Notes: generated from the sequence alone by a model not told the origin. Positions 18,954-29,931 are shown, counted from the first letter of the stretch. The stretch is DNA of 64,000 bases from Flavobacteriales bacterium (GCA_947488235.1 CANLAQ010000008.1:1-64000), one strand, 5' to 3'. Made by a program: numbers and translations.

Positions 18954-19576
18954 TTTTTTATTATTTTAAATTCATTTTTAGTATATTGATACCAAACAGC
19001 TTTTTTATTTTTACTCAGTATTAAAAGCGTTTTTAGAGAATCTTTAGGGTGATATAATTTTTCATACTTTGTCCAAATTTCTTTATCAAGCACCTGATTT
19101 GAACTGATATACGAAATAGATTTTTGACTGAAATAAATTAATGCATCAGATGATCCTGATTTGAAGGGTTCAAATAATTTGACGGAGGTACAATGGGTTC
19201 CAAAACAATCTAGCCAATTGTAAAATGCGTTTTTTGTTTCTGTTGAATCCTTGAAAGTCCAACGATTGTGATTGATGCTGTCTCCATTTTTAAAAATTAC
19301 ATTTTTGAAATAGGACTTTGCATTAAAGCGATCTACGAAATGTTTTGAAAAGGAGGGGTGCAAACTATCTAATGATAATTTGAGCGTATCACCAGTATAA
19401 AGTGCCCGCCAATAATAATTTGTGTCGGATGTTTCTTTTTTAACTTTGTGAATGGTATCGTTGGAATGCGGTTGAATTTTGTCAAAATCTTTAATACTTT
19501 CTTTGTTGTCCGAACAGGCTGAAAAGAATAACATTAAAGGAAGAAATAACAAGCTAATTTGAAATCGCATAAACAA
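18950..19576 (-). CDS. Putative lipoprotein
   Basis: Lipobox-like LMLFFSACSDNK after hydrophobic leader. Confidence 0.6.
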   Translation of the reverse strand: MFMRFQISLLFLPLMLFFSACSDNKESIKDFDKIQPHSNDTIHKVKKETSDTNYYWRALYTGDTLKLSLDSLHPSFSKHFVDRFNAKSYFKNVIFKNGDSINHNRWTFKDSTETKNAFYNWLDCFGTHCTSVKLFEPFKSGSSDALIYFSQKSISYISSNQVLDKEIWTKYEKLYHPKDSLKTLLILSKNKKAVWYQYTKNEFKIIKK

Positions 19577-19627
19577 ATTTAGTGATTCGTTTAATTCAAT
19601 AGAAAAAAACCAAGACTTTTATTAAAT

Positions 19628-20191
19628 TTGTATGCAAAATACTTCTTTATGAAAATAATATTAAAGTTCACCTTATTGCTTGTTATCCTTTCCGCTTGTG
19701 GAATGAAAGTTCCTTACACCAACTTGGTACGAGATGAATTTGGTTTAGATTCGGATGTAAAATTAAGAAAAGTTCAATTTTATACTTCGCATACCATTAT
19801 TATGGATCAAATTATAAAAGCTGACAATCAAGTTACCACCCAAAATGGAACTTTAATTTCAAGTTCAAGTTCTGAAAAAGAAACGATAATTATTCCAGCA
19901 GGAACAAAATGTGTTTTTGAAGATTTTGGCCAAAATGGAGAGATGTTTGTCCGATTTGAAACTGGAGAAGGTAAAGTAATCAAATTCACGGCTAAAAGTG
20001 ATGGTGTGAAGCGTTATTATTTTGATGCAGATTGGTCTGCAGCAGGAGGCGCTAAAATTAAGTATGGATCAGAAATGTATAAAATTGATTTACTAAGAGG
20101 TGAACCTCGTTCGGCACATTTGACGGTAGCAAGAAAAAAATTACAAAAAGTTAAACGCAAGGATCGAGTAGTAAGAGGTCTGAAAGTATAA
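19628..20191 (+). CDS. Putative lipoprotein
   Basis: LLLVILSACGMK lipobox; probable start at MKIILKF. Confidence 0.6.
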   Translation: MYAKYFFMKIILKFTLLLVILSACGMKVPYTNLVRDEFGLDSDVKLRKVQFYTSHTIIMDQIIKADNQVTTQNGTLISSSSSEKETIIIPAGTKCVFEDFGQNGEMFVRFETGEGKVIKFTAKSDGVKRYYFDADWSAAGGAKIKYGSEMYKIDLLRGEPRSAHLTVARKKLQKVKRKDRVVRGLKV

Positions 20192-20209
20192 TATCAATCG
20201 GTTTAAAAT

Positions 20210-20237
20210 AAAAAAGCAAGGGATTCCTTGCTTTTTT
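20210..20237 (+). terminator. Rho-independent terminator
   Basis: AAAAAAGCAAGGGATTCCTTGCTTTTTTATT. Confidence 0.8.
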
Positions 20238-20261
20238 ATTTTAACATTAATCCAAATCATT

Positions 20262-23200
20262 ATGAAAACAACATTATTATTTTTATTACTCATTACTAAT
20301 TTTTGTTTCGCTCAGAAAGCCAATACCAATAAAAAAGAAGTTGCTAAACTTCCATACGATTCAGGTATGTTAGGTGCTTTATCCTTCCGAATGGTTGGTC
20401 CGGCCCTTACTTCTGGTCGTGTAGCTGACATTGCAGTGCATCCCAATAATAAAGATCAATGGTATTTGGCGGCAGCTTCTGGAGGAGTTTGGCTTACTTT
20501 AAATCATGGAATCACCTTTGCACCAATTTTTGAGAATTATGGTTCTTATTCTATCGCTTGTGTTGAATTAGCACCTTCTAATCCCAATACTGTTTGGGTG
20601 GGAACAGGAGAGAATAATAATCAAAGATCAATTGCTTATGGCGATGGAGTTTATAAATCATTGGATGGTGGAAAATCTTTTGTGAATATGGGTTTGAAGA
20701 ATAGCGAGCACATTGGAAATATTATCATTCATCCTACCAATGAAAACATAATTTGGGTAGCAGCCTACGGTCCATTATGGAGCAAAGGAGGAGAGCGAGG
20801 CGTTTATAAATCTGAAGATGGTGGAAAGACTTGGAACAGAACTTTATTTGTTTCTGATTTTACTGGTATTTCTGAAATATCAATTGACCCTAAAAATCCA
20901 GATATTCTTTATGCAGCCTCTCATCAGAGAATGCGTCAGGAATGGACTTATGTTGGTGGTGGACCAGAATCAAGATTGTATAAATCTACCAATGGTGGTG
21001 TAACTTGGAAAGAAATTAATGAAGGCTTACCCAAAGAAAATATGGGAAGGGTTGGAATTGCTGTTTCACCTGCAGACCCCAATTATGTGTATGCTATTGT
21101 TGAGGCGCGTTATGAAAAAGGTGGGGTTTATCTTTCCACGAATAAAGGCGAAAGTTGGTCCAAGCAAGGATCCTTTAATACAAGTGGTAACTATTACCAA
21201 GAAATTATGTGTGATCCATTCGATAAGCAGAAAGTTTTTGCGATGGACACTTATTTACATCATAGTATTGATGGTGGAAAAACATTTAAATCAACTGGAG
21301 AAACCAATAAGCATGTCGATAATCATTGTATTTGGGTTGATTCAGATAATACCAACCATTGGTTAGTAGGTTGCGACGGTGGTTTATATGAAACTTACAC
21401 GCATGCAAGCGAATGGAAATATTATGCCAACTTGCCAATCATTCAATTTTATAAAGCAACAACAGATAATGCAAGTCCTTTCTATAATATTTTTGGTGGG
21501 ACACAAGATAACAATTCCATGGGAGGTCCAGCAGCGACGAATAACGCAGCAGGGATTCTGAATTCTGATTGGTATATAACCAATGGTGGAGATGGATTTG
21601 AATCGGCAACAGATTGGTCGAATGTAAACATTACTTATGCTCAAGCTCAATATGGTTGGTTGGTGCGTTATGATAAAGCGTCTGGAGAAAAAGTACCTAT
21701 TCAGCCAATGCCAGGCAAAGGAGAAAGTGCTTATCGATGGAATTGGGATGCTCCCTTATTGGTTTCAAGTCATGATGCTTCGACCTTGTATTTTGCTGCG
21801 AATAAATTATTTAAATCTACCAATAGGGGTGATGATTGGACGACTATTTCTCCAGATTTAACGGCGCAAATAGATCGCAATAAATTACCGATTATGGATC
21901 AAGTTTGGTCCATTGATGCGGTTATGAAAAATGCTTCTACTACTATTTATGGTAACATCATTGCTTTAGACGAATCCCCTAAGAAAAAAGGCTTGCTTTA
22001 TGTTGGAACAGACGATGGGAATGTTCAAGTGTCAGAAGATGATGGAACCACATGGACTAAACATGATGTATTTGAAGGCATTCCAAAAAATACTAGAGTT
22101 AATATGTTGACGGCATCAATGCACGATGAAAAAGTTGTTTTCGCTGCTTTCAATGCGCAACGACAAGGAGATTTTAAACCTTATTTAATGAAGTCGGCCG
22201 ACAAAGGAAAAACTTGGGTTTCGATTGCAAGTGATTTACCGATTAGAGGAACGGTTTATTGTATTAAACAAGATCATGTAGATCCCAACCTATTATTTGT
22301 AGGAACTGAATTTGGAGCTTACTTTTCTAATAATGGTGGATTGAATTGGACTAAACTTGGTGGTCTTCCAACAATTGCTGTTTACGATTTAGATATTCAA
22401 AAGCGTGAAAATGATTTGGTTGCAGCAACCTTTGGAAGAGGTTTTTATGTTCTGGATAATTATTCCTTATTGAGAGATCTTTCAAAAACTAATCTCGATT
22501 CAAAAGCGCATTTATTTCCTGTAAAAACTGCCTTGCTTTATGTTCCTGCTGACCCGCTTGGATTGGAGGGAACTGGATTTCAAGGTCACAATATGTGGGC
22601 TGCGGAAAATCCTAGTTTTGGTGCTAATTTTTATTTACATGTGAAAGACGAGTATAAAACTTTGAAAGCAGCAAGACAGGAGAAAGAAAAAGCTTTAGAG
22701 AAGAAAGGTGCTGAAGTTCTTTATCCTAGTTTTGATGCATTGCGTAAAGAAGATGCTGAAGTTAAGGCACAATTGGTTTGGACCATATCTGATGCTAATG
22801 GCAAACAAATCCGTCGGATGACTTCTTCTCCTGAAAAAGGATTGAATAAGATGACATGGGATTTAAGAGCTAATTCAACGAATCCAATTGGTAAAGGAGG
22901 AAATGGGTTCTTAGTTACACCCGGAACTTATACTGTTTCGATTGATTTAATCAAAAATGATTCCGTTGAAGTATTGATTTCAAAACAGTCGTTTGAAGTT
23001 AAGGGCTTAAACAATCAAACATTGATTGCTAAAGATCCACAAGCATTAGCGGAGTTTAGAGTAGCCTTGGCCGAATTAAACAGACAAGTAAGTGGAGTCT
23101 CTTCTCAGTTGGAAGAAGTGAAAGAGCAAATTGATTTATTTGAAAATGCCATCATCAATTATCCTACAACCGATCTTACGCTAATTAGTCAGATTCGTCA

Positions 23201-23507
23201 AGTTAAAAAGATAATCGCTTCTTGTGAATTACAATTATGGGGTGATCAGCTCAAAAAATCTAAGGAATTTGAAACCAATCCAAGTATTTCGGAACGATTA
23301 GGCATGGTGGAGTATCAACTTTATGATAACACTAGTGGTGTTACTAATACCCATAGAGCCAATAAACTAATTGTAGAAGAAGAATTTAAAAATGTAAGAT
23401 TAGAATTGTCTCAAGTGTATGAAATTGCTGAATCCATTGAGCTTAAATTACAAAACTTAAATATTCCTTACTTGAAAAATAAAGGTCAATCTTGGAAGCA
23501 TGATTAA
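20262..23507 (+). CDS. VPS10/sortilin-like beta-propeller protein (BNR repeats)
   Basis: Signal peptide, repeated VYKSxDGGKTW / LYKSTNGGVTW motifs; 1081 aa. Confidence 0.88.
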   Translation: MKTTLLFLLLITNFCFAQKANTNKKEVAKLPYDSGMLGALSFRMVGPALTSGRVADIAVHPNNKDQWYLAAASGGVWLTLNHGITFAPIFENYGSYSIACVELAPSNPNTVWVGTGENNNQRSIAYGDGVYKSLDGGKSFVNMGLKNSEHIGNIIIHPTNENIIWVAAYGPLWSKGGERGVYKSEDGGKTWNRTLFVSDFTGISEISIDPKNPDILYAASHQRMRQEWTYVGGGPESRLYKSTNGGVTWKEINEGLPKENMGRVGIAVSPADPNYVYAIVEARYEKGGVYLSTNKGESWSKQGSFNTSGNYYQEIMCDPFDKQKVFAMDTYLHHSIDGGKTFKSTGETNKHVDNHCIWVDSDNTNHWLVGCDGGLYETYTHASEWKYYANLPIIQFYKATTDNASPFYNIFGGTQDNNSMGGPAATNNAAGILNSDWYITNGGDGFESATDWSNVNITYAQAQYGWLVRYDKASGEKVPIQPMPGKGESAYRWNWDAPLLVSSHDASTLYFAANKLFKSTNRGDDWTTISPDLTAQIDRNKLPIMDQVWSIDAVMKNASTTIYGNIIALDESPKKKGLLYVGTDDGNVQVSEDDGTTWTKHDVFEGIPKNTRVNMLTASMHDEKVVFAAFNAQRQGDFKPYLMKSADKGKTWVSIASDLPIRGTVYCIKQDHVDPNLLFVGTEFGAYFSNNGGLNWTKLGGLPTIAVYDLDIQKRENDLVAATFGRGFYVLDNYSLLRDLSKTNLDSKAHLFPVKTALLYVPADPLGLEGTGFQGHNMWAAENPSFGANFYLHVKDEYKTLKAARQEKEKALEKKGAEVLYPSFDALRKEDAEVKAQLVWTISDANGKQIRRMTSSPEKGLNKMTWDLRANSTNPIGKGGNGFLVTPGTYTVSIDLIKNDSVEVLISKQSFEVKGLNNQTLIAKDPQALAEFRVALAELNRQVSGVSSQLEEVKEQIDLFENAIINYPTTDLTLISQIRQVKKIIASCELQLWGDQLKKSKEFETNPSISERLGMVEYQLYDNTSGVTNTHRANKLIVEEEFKNVRLELSQVYEIAESIELKLQNLNIPYLKNKGQSWKHD

Positions 23508-23524
23508 AAAATGCTCTCAATAAG

Positions 23525-24667
23525 ATGGCAAATCAACAAGATGTAGATTTCAAGTCTATTAAGTTTTTCAATAATTTTGATGGATTACGATTTATTGCGG
23601 CCCTTTTAGTACTTTTTCATCATGCGGCATCTATGATGTCGAAAAATGGTGAGACATTCATTACGCGACTTGATTTATTTAAAAATGGAGCCAATGCCGT
23701 TTCCTTCTTCTTTGTTTTAAGTGGGTTTTTGATTACTTATTTATTACTTCAAGAGCAGGATAAAAAGCGACATGTTTCCATTCGAAATTTTTATATCAAA
23801 CGGATATTAAGGATCTGGCCTCTTTATTTTTTGATGATCATTATTGCCTTGTTTATTCAACCGGTACTTATTGATTTATTGCACATTCCTTATGTAATGA
23901 CCTATGATTTAAAAGAAACATGGATGTATTTCGTGTTTTTTTTACCTGGAATGGTGACCTTTTATTTTGGCGGAAGTCATTTGTTAGAGCCCTTGTGGTC
24001 GATTGGTGTAGAAGAATTGTTTTATCTGTTTTGGGCACCTGTTTTCAAATATGTACATAGGTTTATTTTTCCAATTCTCTTCTTTGTCTTAGTGGCAAAG
24101 TTGGTGTTATTACAACTATCTCATCTTGGCTATTTTCCTCCAGCGATGGCTTATTTAATTAGAATTTTACAGTTTGAATCTATGGCCTACGGTGGAATAG
24201 GGGCTTACTTACTTTTTAATTATGGCAAACAGCTTCTCCACTATACACGCTTAATTCAGATCATGAAGCTCGCGTTTGGACTCTCTATTCTTGGATTGAT
24301 ATTTTTTAGCAGTGCTATCCATATCATATTATTTAAGTCTAATAGTCATTCTGATTTCGAAGTCTTTGTTAAAAGTTTTCTTTTTGCAGGATTCCTATTT
24401 TCAATGGCTTTAACCAATAAAAAGATACTATTCCTTTCTTCAAAACCTATGGTTTATCTTGGAGAAATCTCCTATGGGATTTATATGTACCATCTATTAA
24501 TCTTAACGGTTCTGATTTTACCGATTTATAATCTTCATTTAAATCCAATTATTAAGAACAGTTTATTCCTTGGCGCATCAATGCTTCTAACAATTCTAAT
24601 TGCAGGATTGTCAAAAAGATTTTTCGAATCTTATTTTTTAAATTTCAGAAAAAAACTTTTAAGATAA
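23525..24667 (+). CDS. Acyltransferase 3 family protein (OafA/YrhL-like)
   Basis: NFDGLRFIAALLVLFHHA, FFFVLSGFLITYLLL, PLWSIGVEELFYL, GEISYGIYMYHLL. Confidence 0.92.
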   Translation: MANQQDVDFKSIKFFNNFDGLRFIAALLVLFHHAASMMSKNGETFITRLDLFKNGANAVSFFFVLSGFLITYLLLQEQDKKRHVSIRNFYIKRILRIWPLYFLMIIIALFIQPVLIDLLHIPYVMTYDLKETWMYFVFFLPGMVTFYFGGSHLLEPLWSIGVEELFYLFWAPVFKYVHRFIFPILFFVLVAKLVLLQLSHLGYFPPAMAYLIRILQFESMAYGGIGAYLLFNYGKQLLHYTRLIQIMKLAFGLSILGLIFFSSAIHIILFKSNSHSDFEVFVKSFLFAGFLFSMALTNKKILFLSSKPMVYLGEISYGIYMYHLLILTVLILPIYNLHLNPIIKNSLFLGASMLLTILIAGLSKRFFESYFLNFRKKLLR

Positions 24668-24668
24668 C

Positions 24669-24830
24669 TTAGTATAACCACCAATAAATTGAGGTCCAAA
24701 TGACCATGAATATAAGGCCGATAATTAAAGTGGATTGATGTTTCTTTAAATCTTTTAGGATCAATAAATGATAAACAATCCATCCAATGAAGATTAAAAA
24801 CATGACAATTGGTAGGTAAATTCTTAACAT
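24669..24830 (-). CDS. Small (53 aa) two-TM-like hypothetical protein
   Basis: Not in ORF track. Translation MLRIYLPIVMFLIFIGWIVYHLLILKDLKKHQSTLIIGLIFMVIWTSIYWWLY*, directly 3' of crcB in the same orientation. Confidence 0.6.
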   Translation of the reverse strand: MLRIYLPIVMFLIFIGWIVYHLLILKDLKKHQSTLIIGLIFMVIWTSIYWWLY

Positions 24831-24832
24831 GC

Positions 24833-25189
24833 TTAGACTTTAGAAATAAATAAATACACACCAAAAAATCCAACGGCAACGGACAATACAACATTAAGCA
24901 ATAAGAGTCCAAATTGTCCTTGTTGCATCAGGACTACATTTTCATAGGAGAAAGTACTAAAAGTGCTGAATCCACCACAGATACCAACCAGTAGAAGTGG
25001 ACTTATCCAATCATGCTTGGGATATTTTTGAAGGAGCATAAAAAATAAACCAAAAAGAAGACAGGCAATAATATTAGTGATAAAACTAGCCAATGGAAAA
25101 TTAAGTAATTTAAGTAAGCTTATTTTGCCGATGCCAAATCGCAGCAAACTACCCAAACCTCCACCAATAAATACGAGTAAGTAATTCAT
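24833..25189 (-). CDS. crcB: CrcB/Fluc fluoride channel
   Basis: GGGLGSLLRFGIG, NIIACLLFGL, GICGGFSTFSTFSYE. Confidence 0.93.
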   Translation of the reverse strand: MNYLLVFIGGGLGSLLRFGIGKISLLKLLNFPLASFITNIIACLLFGLFFMLLQKYPKHDWISPLLLVGICGGFSTFSTFSYENVVLMQQGQFGLLLLNVVLSVAVGFFGVYLFISKV

Positions 25190-25773
25190 CTGACTTGTTT
25201 TAAAAAGTATTTACTGACTATAAACCAACATAATTTTCCAATAAGTAGTCCGAGTAAAGCCCCAACAATTACATCGCTTAAATAATGCACGCCTAAATAA
25301 ATTCTGCTCCAACAAATCAGCATTCCAACCAGCAGCAGCAAGGTGAAAAACCATTTTTTCTCTCTTATGAAACTAGCGGATACAAAGGCTAAAAAACCAA
25401 AATAGTTAGCAGCATGAGAAGATACAAAGCCATATTGTCCACCCCTATAGAATTCTCCCGGTTTTGTCTCATGAAAATATAGAAGCGGTCTTAAATATAG
25501 ATTATGGGAAGGTCGGTAGCGTTGAAAAACCTCTTTAAATAGATGTACTGAAATTTGATCTGTAAGTAAAACGCAAAGGGCTATTCCAAGGGCAATGATA
25601 CCAAACTGACTCCAATTATATTTGCGCCATAAAAAGTAAGCACACAAGAGATAAAGCGGAATTAGGGTCCATTTTCCAGACAACACCCACATGATTGGAT
25701 CTGCAAAAGAATTGTGGTATCCATTTATGAATAAAACGATTTGTTGGTCTATATTTTTAAGCCAATCAATCAT
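25186..25773 (-). CDS. PAP2 family phosphatase
   Basis: [34 protein letters not shown]. Confidence 0.9.
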   Translation of the reverse strand: MIDWLKNIDQQIVLFINGYHNSFADPIMWVLSGKWTLIPLYLLCAYFLWRKYNWSQFGIIALGIALCVLLTDQISVHLFKEVFQRYRPSHNLYLRPLLYFHETKPGEFYRGGQYGFVSSHAANYFGFLAFVSASFIREKKWFFTLLLLVGMLICWSRIYLGVHYLSDVIVGALLGLLIGKLCWFIVSKYFLKQVR

Positions 25774-26758
25774 TATTCAGATGCTTCCATATCATATCTT
25801 TCAATTCAACCAATCCTTGTTGGGCAACAGAAGAGATAAACAAATAAGGAATATCTGGAATTTCAGATTTCATTTGCTCCATCATTTCTTCGTCTAGCAT
25901 ATCTGATTTTGTAATTGCGAGAATCCGTTCTTTATCCAAAAGTTCTGGATTGAACATAGACAACTCATTCAGCAATACTTTGTATTCATCTTGTATCGAT
26001 GGACTGTCTGCTGGAATCATAAAGAGCAAAAGCGAATTCCTTTCAATATGCCTCAAAAAACGCAAGCCTAATCCTTTACCAGTATGCGCTCCTTCAATAA
26101 TTCCTGGAATATCCGCCATGATAAACGAACGGAAGTCTCGGTAAAATACCATACCTAAATTAGGCCTTACCGTTGTAAATGCATAATCTCCAATTTCGGG
26201 TTTTGCAGATGAAATAACCGATAGCAAAGTGCTTTTCCCAGCATTTGGAAAGCCAACTAGACCAACATCGGCCAATAATTTAAGTTCTAGAATCCTCCAA
26301 CTTTCCAATCCTTCTTCACCAGGCTGAGCATATCTAGGAGTTCGGTTGGTGGGTGATTTGAATTGATTATTCCCTAATCCACCACGGCCACCTCGTTGAA
26401 TAATTTGTTCTTCTCCGTCGGCTGTGATTTCAAATAAAACCTCACCCGTTTCAGCATCTTTAGCAATAGTTCCTAAGGGAACATCAATGTAAACATCATT
26501 GCCTTGTGAACCTGTTTTTAAATTTCCGGCACCATGAGTACCGTGACTTGCTTTGATGTGTTTGTGAAATTTCAGGTGCAGTAAAGTCCACAATTGCTTA
26601 TTTCCTTTTACGATTACATGTCCTCCACGGCCTCCATCTCCACCGTCTGGTCCACCTAGAGGGATGTATTTTTCTCTACGAAAGTGAGTCGAACCACCAC
26701 CACCTGTACCGGAAGTACAATGGATTTTAACATAATCTACAAAATTATCTGAGGCCAT
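25766..26758 (-). CDS. obgE: GTPase Obg
   Basis: [61 protein letters not shown]. Confidence 0.97.
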   Translation of the reverse strand: MASDNFVDYVKIHCTSGTGGGGSTHFRREKYIPLGGPDGGDGGRGGHVIVKGNKQLWTLLHLKFHKHIKASHGTHGAGNLKTGSQGNDVYIDVPLGTIAKDAETGEVLFEITADGEEQIIQRGGRGGLGNNQFKSPTNRTPRYAQPGEEGLESWRILELKLLADVGLVGFPNAGKSTLLSVISSAKPEIGDYAFTTVRPNLGMVFYRDFRSFIMADIPGIIEGAHTGKGLGLRFLRHIERNSLLLFMIPADSPSIQDEYKVLLNELSMFNPELLDKERILAITKSDMLDEEMMEQMKSEIPDIPYLFISSVAQQGLVELKDMIWKHLNND

Positions 26759-26766
26759 ATTTAGGC

Positions 26767-27339
26767 TTAAAGTGCATCAATAGCGGTAAATAATCGATGG
26801 GTTATTTCATCAATTGTTCCTGTACCTTGAATTGCGGTTAATTTATTTTGTGCCTGATAAAAAGCTTTAACGGGCGCTGTATCCTTATTGTAAATACTGA
26901 TCCTTCTTTCAATGATGACAGGATCTGCATCATCAGTTCTTCCACTTACTTCAGCACGACCGAGTAAGCGTTTTTTTAATTCCTCTTCTTCCACTTCTAA
27001 GGACAACATAATTGATATTTCAGTAGATAAACTTTGAAGTAATTCATCTAATGCTTCCGCTTGCGCATTCGTTCTTGGAAATCCATCAAAAATAAAACCT
27101 TTTGCATTGGAGTGAAGCACGACTTCAGCCTTTAGCATTTCAATGGTTACTTCGTCTGGAACTAATTTTCCAACATCCATAAAAGTTCTGGCCAGAATTC
27201 CTAAGGGAGTGTTTTCTTTTAAATGTGTTCTAAAAATATCTCCTGTGGAAAGGTGAATTAAATCATATTTCTCAATAAGTCGCTCAGATTGAGTTCCTTT
27301 TCCTGCTCCTGGAGGTCCGAATAATACAATGTTTAACAT
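26767..27339 (-). CDS. adk: Adenylate kinase
   Basis: [33 protein letters not shown]. Confidence 0.97.
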   Translation of the reverse strand: MLNIVLFGPPGAGKGTQSERLIEKYDLIHLSTGDIFRTHLKENTPLGILARTFMDVGKLVPDEVTIEMLKAEVVLHSNAKGFIFDGFPRTNAQAEALDELLQSLSTEISIMLSLEVEEEELKKRLLGRAEVSGRTDDADPVIIERRISIYNKDTAPVKAFYQAQNKLTAIQGTGTIDEITHRLFTAIDAL

Positions 27340-27346
27340 AATTAAT

Positions 27347-27883
27347 CTATTTCTTTAATTGGTATATTGAACTCAAATTCCTTCCTAATTGATCATAATC
27401 TAAACCGTAACCAACCACAAAATCATCAGGAATTTCAAAACCAACATAATTCGGTTTTTGCTTCCCTTTGAAGGCACTTGGTTTATAAAGTAAACTGCAG
27501 ACAGCAATCGAATTGGGTTGCGATGATTTTAAAAGAGTCATCACTTTATCAATTGTAATGCCTGTATCAACAATATCTTCTAAAATAATAATATCCCGTC
27601 CTTTAATTGGGGAATTAAGTCCAATTAATTCATCAACTCTCCCACTTGTATTGGTTCCATGATAAGAGCTAACTTTAATAAAAGATATTTCCACATTACT
27701 GCGCATGGCCTTCATTAAATCACTCGAAAACATAAAGGCACCATTTAATATCGATAAGAAAAGAATGTTTTTTCCTTGATAATCTTTTTCTATAGACGCG
27801 GCTAGGGCAGCCACTTTTTCAAGAATGTCTGTCGATGGAATAAAAACCTCAAAATGTTTGTCGTGAAGTTGAATCTCGTTCAT
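27347..27883 (-). CDS. hpt: Hypoxanthine phosphoribosyltransferase
   Basis: LSILNGAFMFSSDL, DIIILEDIVDTGITID, FVVGYGLDYDQLGRNL. Confidence 0.94.
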   Translation of the reverse strand: MNEIQLHDKHFEVFIPSTDILEKVAALAASIEKDYQGKNILFLSILNGAFMFSSDLMKAMRSNVEISFIKVSSYHGTNTSGRVDELIGLNSPIKGRDIIILEDIVDTGITIDKVMTLLKSSQPNSIAVCSLLYKPSAFKGKQKPNYVGFEIPDDFVVGYGLDYDQLGRNLSSIYQLKK

Positions 27884-27989
27884 ACAAAAGTTAAAATCAA
27901 AGGTAGCTATTTATTGGGACATGAAGATACAAATGCAATATTTTGACAAGGATTCTCTATTTTTCCGTGGCTTCCTTATCTTTGTTGCC

Positions 27990-29138
27990 ATGAAACCACA
28001 AAATATAGGTGAACATACTCCTGTTGGAATTTTAGGGGGAGGTCAATTGGGCAAAATGCTCATCCAAGCCGCGAGTGATCTAAATATTCACATGCATTGT
28101 CTAGATGAAGATCCAAATGCTCCTTGTGCAGCGCTTGCGCATTCCTACACCATTGGATCGATAAGAGATTTCGATACAGTTCTGAATTTTGGTCGCAGTA
28201 AAAAAATTGTTACCGTAGAAATTGAGAATGTAAATATAGAAGCGCTGGAACTTCTTGAAAAAGAAGGTGTTTTGGTGTATCCACAACCTGCTGTTTTGAG
28301 ATTGATCAAAGATAAAGGAATTCAAAAATCATTTTATACGCAACAAAATATTCCAACTGCACCATTTCAGTTGTATGAGAATAAGCAAGGAATACTGAAT
28401 GCAGGAATCAAATTTCCCTTCGTTCAAAAATTATGCACAGGTGGTTACGACGGAAAAGGAGTTCAGGTAATTAATACGATCGAAGATTATTCCAAATTAT
28501 TTGACGCACCTTCAATTGTTGAAGACAAGATTGAATTTTCAAAAGAAATATCAATAATTGTGTCCCGCAATGCTAAAGGGGAAACTTCAACTTTTCCTGC
28601 TGTTGAATGTGAATTCAATCCGCAAGCAAATTTGGTAGAATTTCAATTTTCACCAGCAGCAATTTCACCAGCAGTAGAAAAAGAAGCCGCATTGATAGCG
28701 ACGAAAATAATCACTGAAATGAATATGGTGGGTCTTTTAGCGGTAGAATTTTTCCTAGATCATGAAGAGCGATTAATGGTGAATGAAATGGCACCCAGAC
28801 CTCACAACAGTGGACATCATACGATCGAATGCTGCGAAACTTCACAATTTGCTCAACATCTTAGGGCAATTCTTAATTTACCTCTTGGTAACACAAGTTT
28901 GCGTTGCCCAGGAGCCATGCTGAATTTACTGGGTGAACCAGGTTTTGAAGGAGCGGTGTATTATGATGGTCTCGAAGAAGTGTTAACGCATAAAGGAACT
29001 TTTGTGCATTTGTACGGAAAAGAACATACCAAACCATTTCGCAAAATGGGACATATTACACTTATTGGAGCAACAGTAGAAGAAGTGAAGGAGCGTTCTT
29101 CTCAAGTTAAAGGCATGTTAAAAGTTATTGCTAGATAA
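27990..29138 (+). CDS. purK: 5-(carboxyamino)imidazole ribonucleotide synthase
   Basis: VGILGGGQLGKML, ATP-grasp, NEMAPRPHNSGHHTIE; start set at MKPQNIGEHT. Confidence 0.94.
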   Translation: MKPQNIGEHTPVGILGGGQLGKMLIQAASDLNIHMHCLDEDPNAPCAALAHSYTIGSIRDFDTVLNFGRSKKIVTVEIENVNIEALELLEKEGVLVYPQPAVLRLIKDKGIQKSFYTQQNIPTAPFQLYENKQGILNAGIKFPFVQKLCTGGYDGKGVQVINTIEDYSKLFDAPSIVEDKIEFSKEISIIVSRNAKGETSTFPAVECEFNPQANLVEFQFSPAAISPAVEKEAALIATKIITEMNMVGLLAVEFFLDHEERLMVNEMAPRPHNSGHHTIECCETSQFAQHLRAILNLPLGNTSLRCPGAMLNLLGEPGFEGAVYYDGLEEVLTHKGTFVHLYGKEHTKPFRKMGHITLIGATVEEVKERSSQVKGMLKVIAR

Positions 29139-29190
29139 TAATCAATAAGAATTATTGATATATTTATACAACAAATTAAACTTGCGCCTT

Positions 29191-29931
29191 ATGGAATTCT
29201 TTAAAAGAAACTTTTCGATTATTTTAATAAGTTTTGCTGTTATTATAACAGGCATTATACTTGGAAATTCCTATTTATCTAAAGGCAAGCCAGATCCTGT
29301 AATTAGCGTAACGGGATTGGGTGAAAAAACTTTTGATAGTGATCTAATTGTATGGCGCGCCAATTTTTCAAGAAATAATTTAGATTTAAAACAGGCTTAT
29401 GCTGATTTGAATGCTGACATGAAAAAAGTTAAGTCTTACTTAATTTCGAAGGGCATTAAAGAAAATGATGTTGTCTTTGAAGCAGCGGACATTCAAAAAC
29501 AATATGAAACTGAATATGATGAAAATGGAAATGAGAGATCCACTTATTTTTCTGGTTACCTATTAAATCAAAGTTTAAAGGTGCAATCTAAGCAGGTAGA
29601 TTTAATTGAAAGAACCTCCCGAGAAGTTTCACAATTGATAGATGCTGGGATTGAATTAAATTCAAATGCACCCGAGTATTATTACACTCAATTGGCTCAA
29701 TTAAAAATTAAAATGATTGAACAAGCAACTAAGGATGCATATAACAGAGCGGAAAAAATTGCTGAAAACGGGGGAGGAAGTCTAGGGAATATGCTTTCAG
29801 CTGAAATGGGTGTTTTTCAGATTACTGCTGAAAATTCTTCTGAAGCTTATGATTGGGGAGGTAGTTTTAACACAACGGCCCGCAGGAAAACTGCCAACAT
29901 TACGATTCGACTAAAATACGAGATTGATTAA
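29191..29931 (+). CDS. SIMPL domain (DUF541) protein
   Basis: N-terminal TM, VISVTGLGEKTFDSDLIVWRANFSR, C-term TARRKTANITIRLKYEI. Confidence 0.8.
   Translation: MEFFKRNFSIILISFAVIITGIILGNSYLSKGKPDPVISVTGLGEKTFDSDLIVWRANFSRNNLDLKQAYADLNADMKKVKSYLISKGIKENDVVFEAADIQKQYETEYDENGNERSTYFSGYLLNQSLKVQSKQVDLIERTSREVSQLIDAGIELNSNAPEYYYTQLAQLKIKMIEQATKDAYNRAEKIAENGGGSLGNMLSAEMGVFQITAENSSEAYDWGGSFNTTARRKTANITIRLKYEID

Noticed and set aside
20818-21861. Multiple short ORFs inside the VPS10-like gene
   Set aside because: Alternative-frame shadows of a strong 1081-aa coding frame
20262-23507. Glycosyl hydrolase annotation
   Set aside because: BNR/VPS10 propeller repeats are present but no catalytic glycosidase signature was recognised; kept as sortilin-like protein
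24631-24912. ORF 24631..24912 (-), 93 aa
   Set aside because: Overlaps crcB out of frame and the acyltransferase end; the 53-aa ORF at 24669..24830 in another frame is more protein-like
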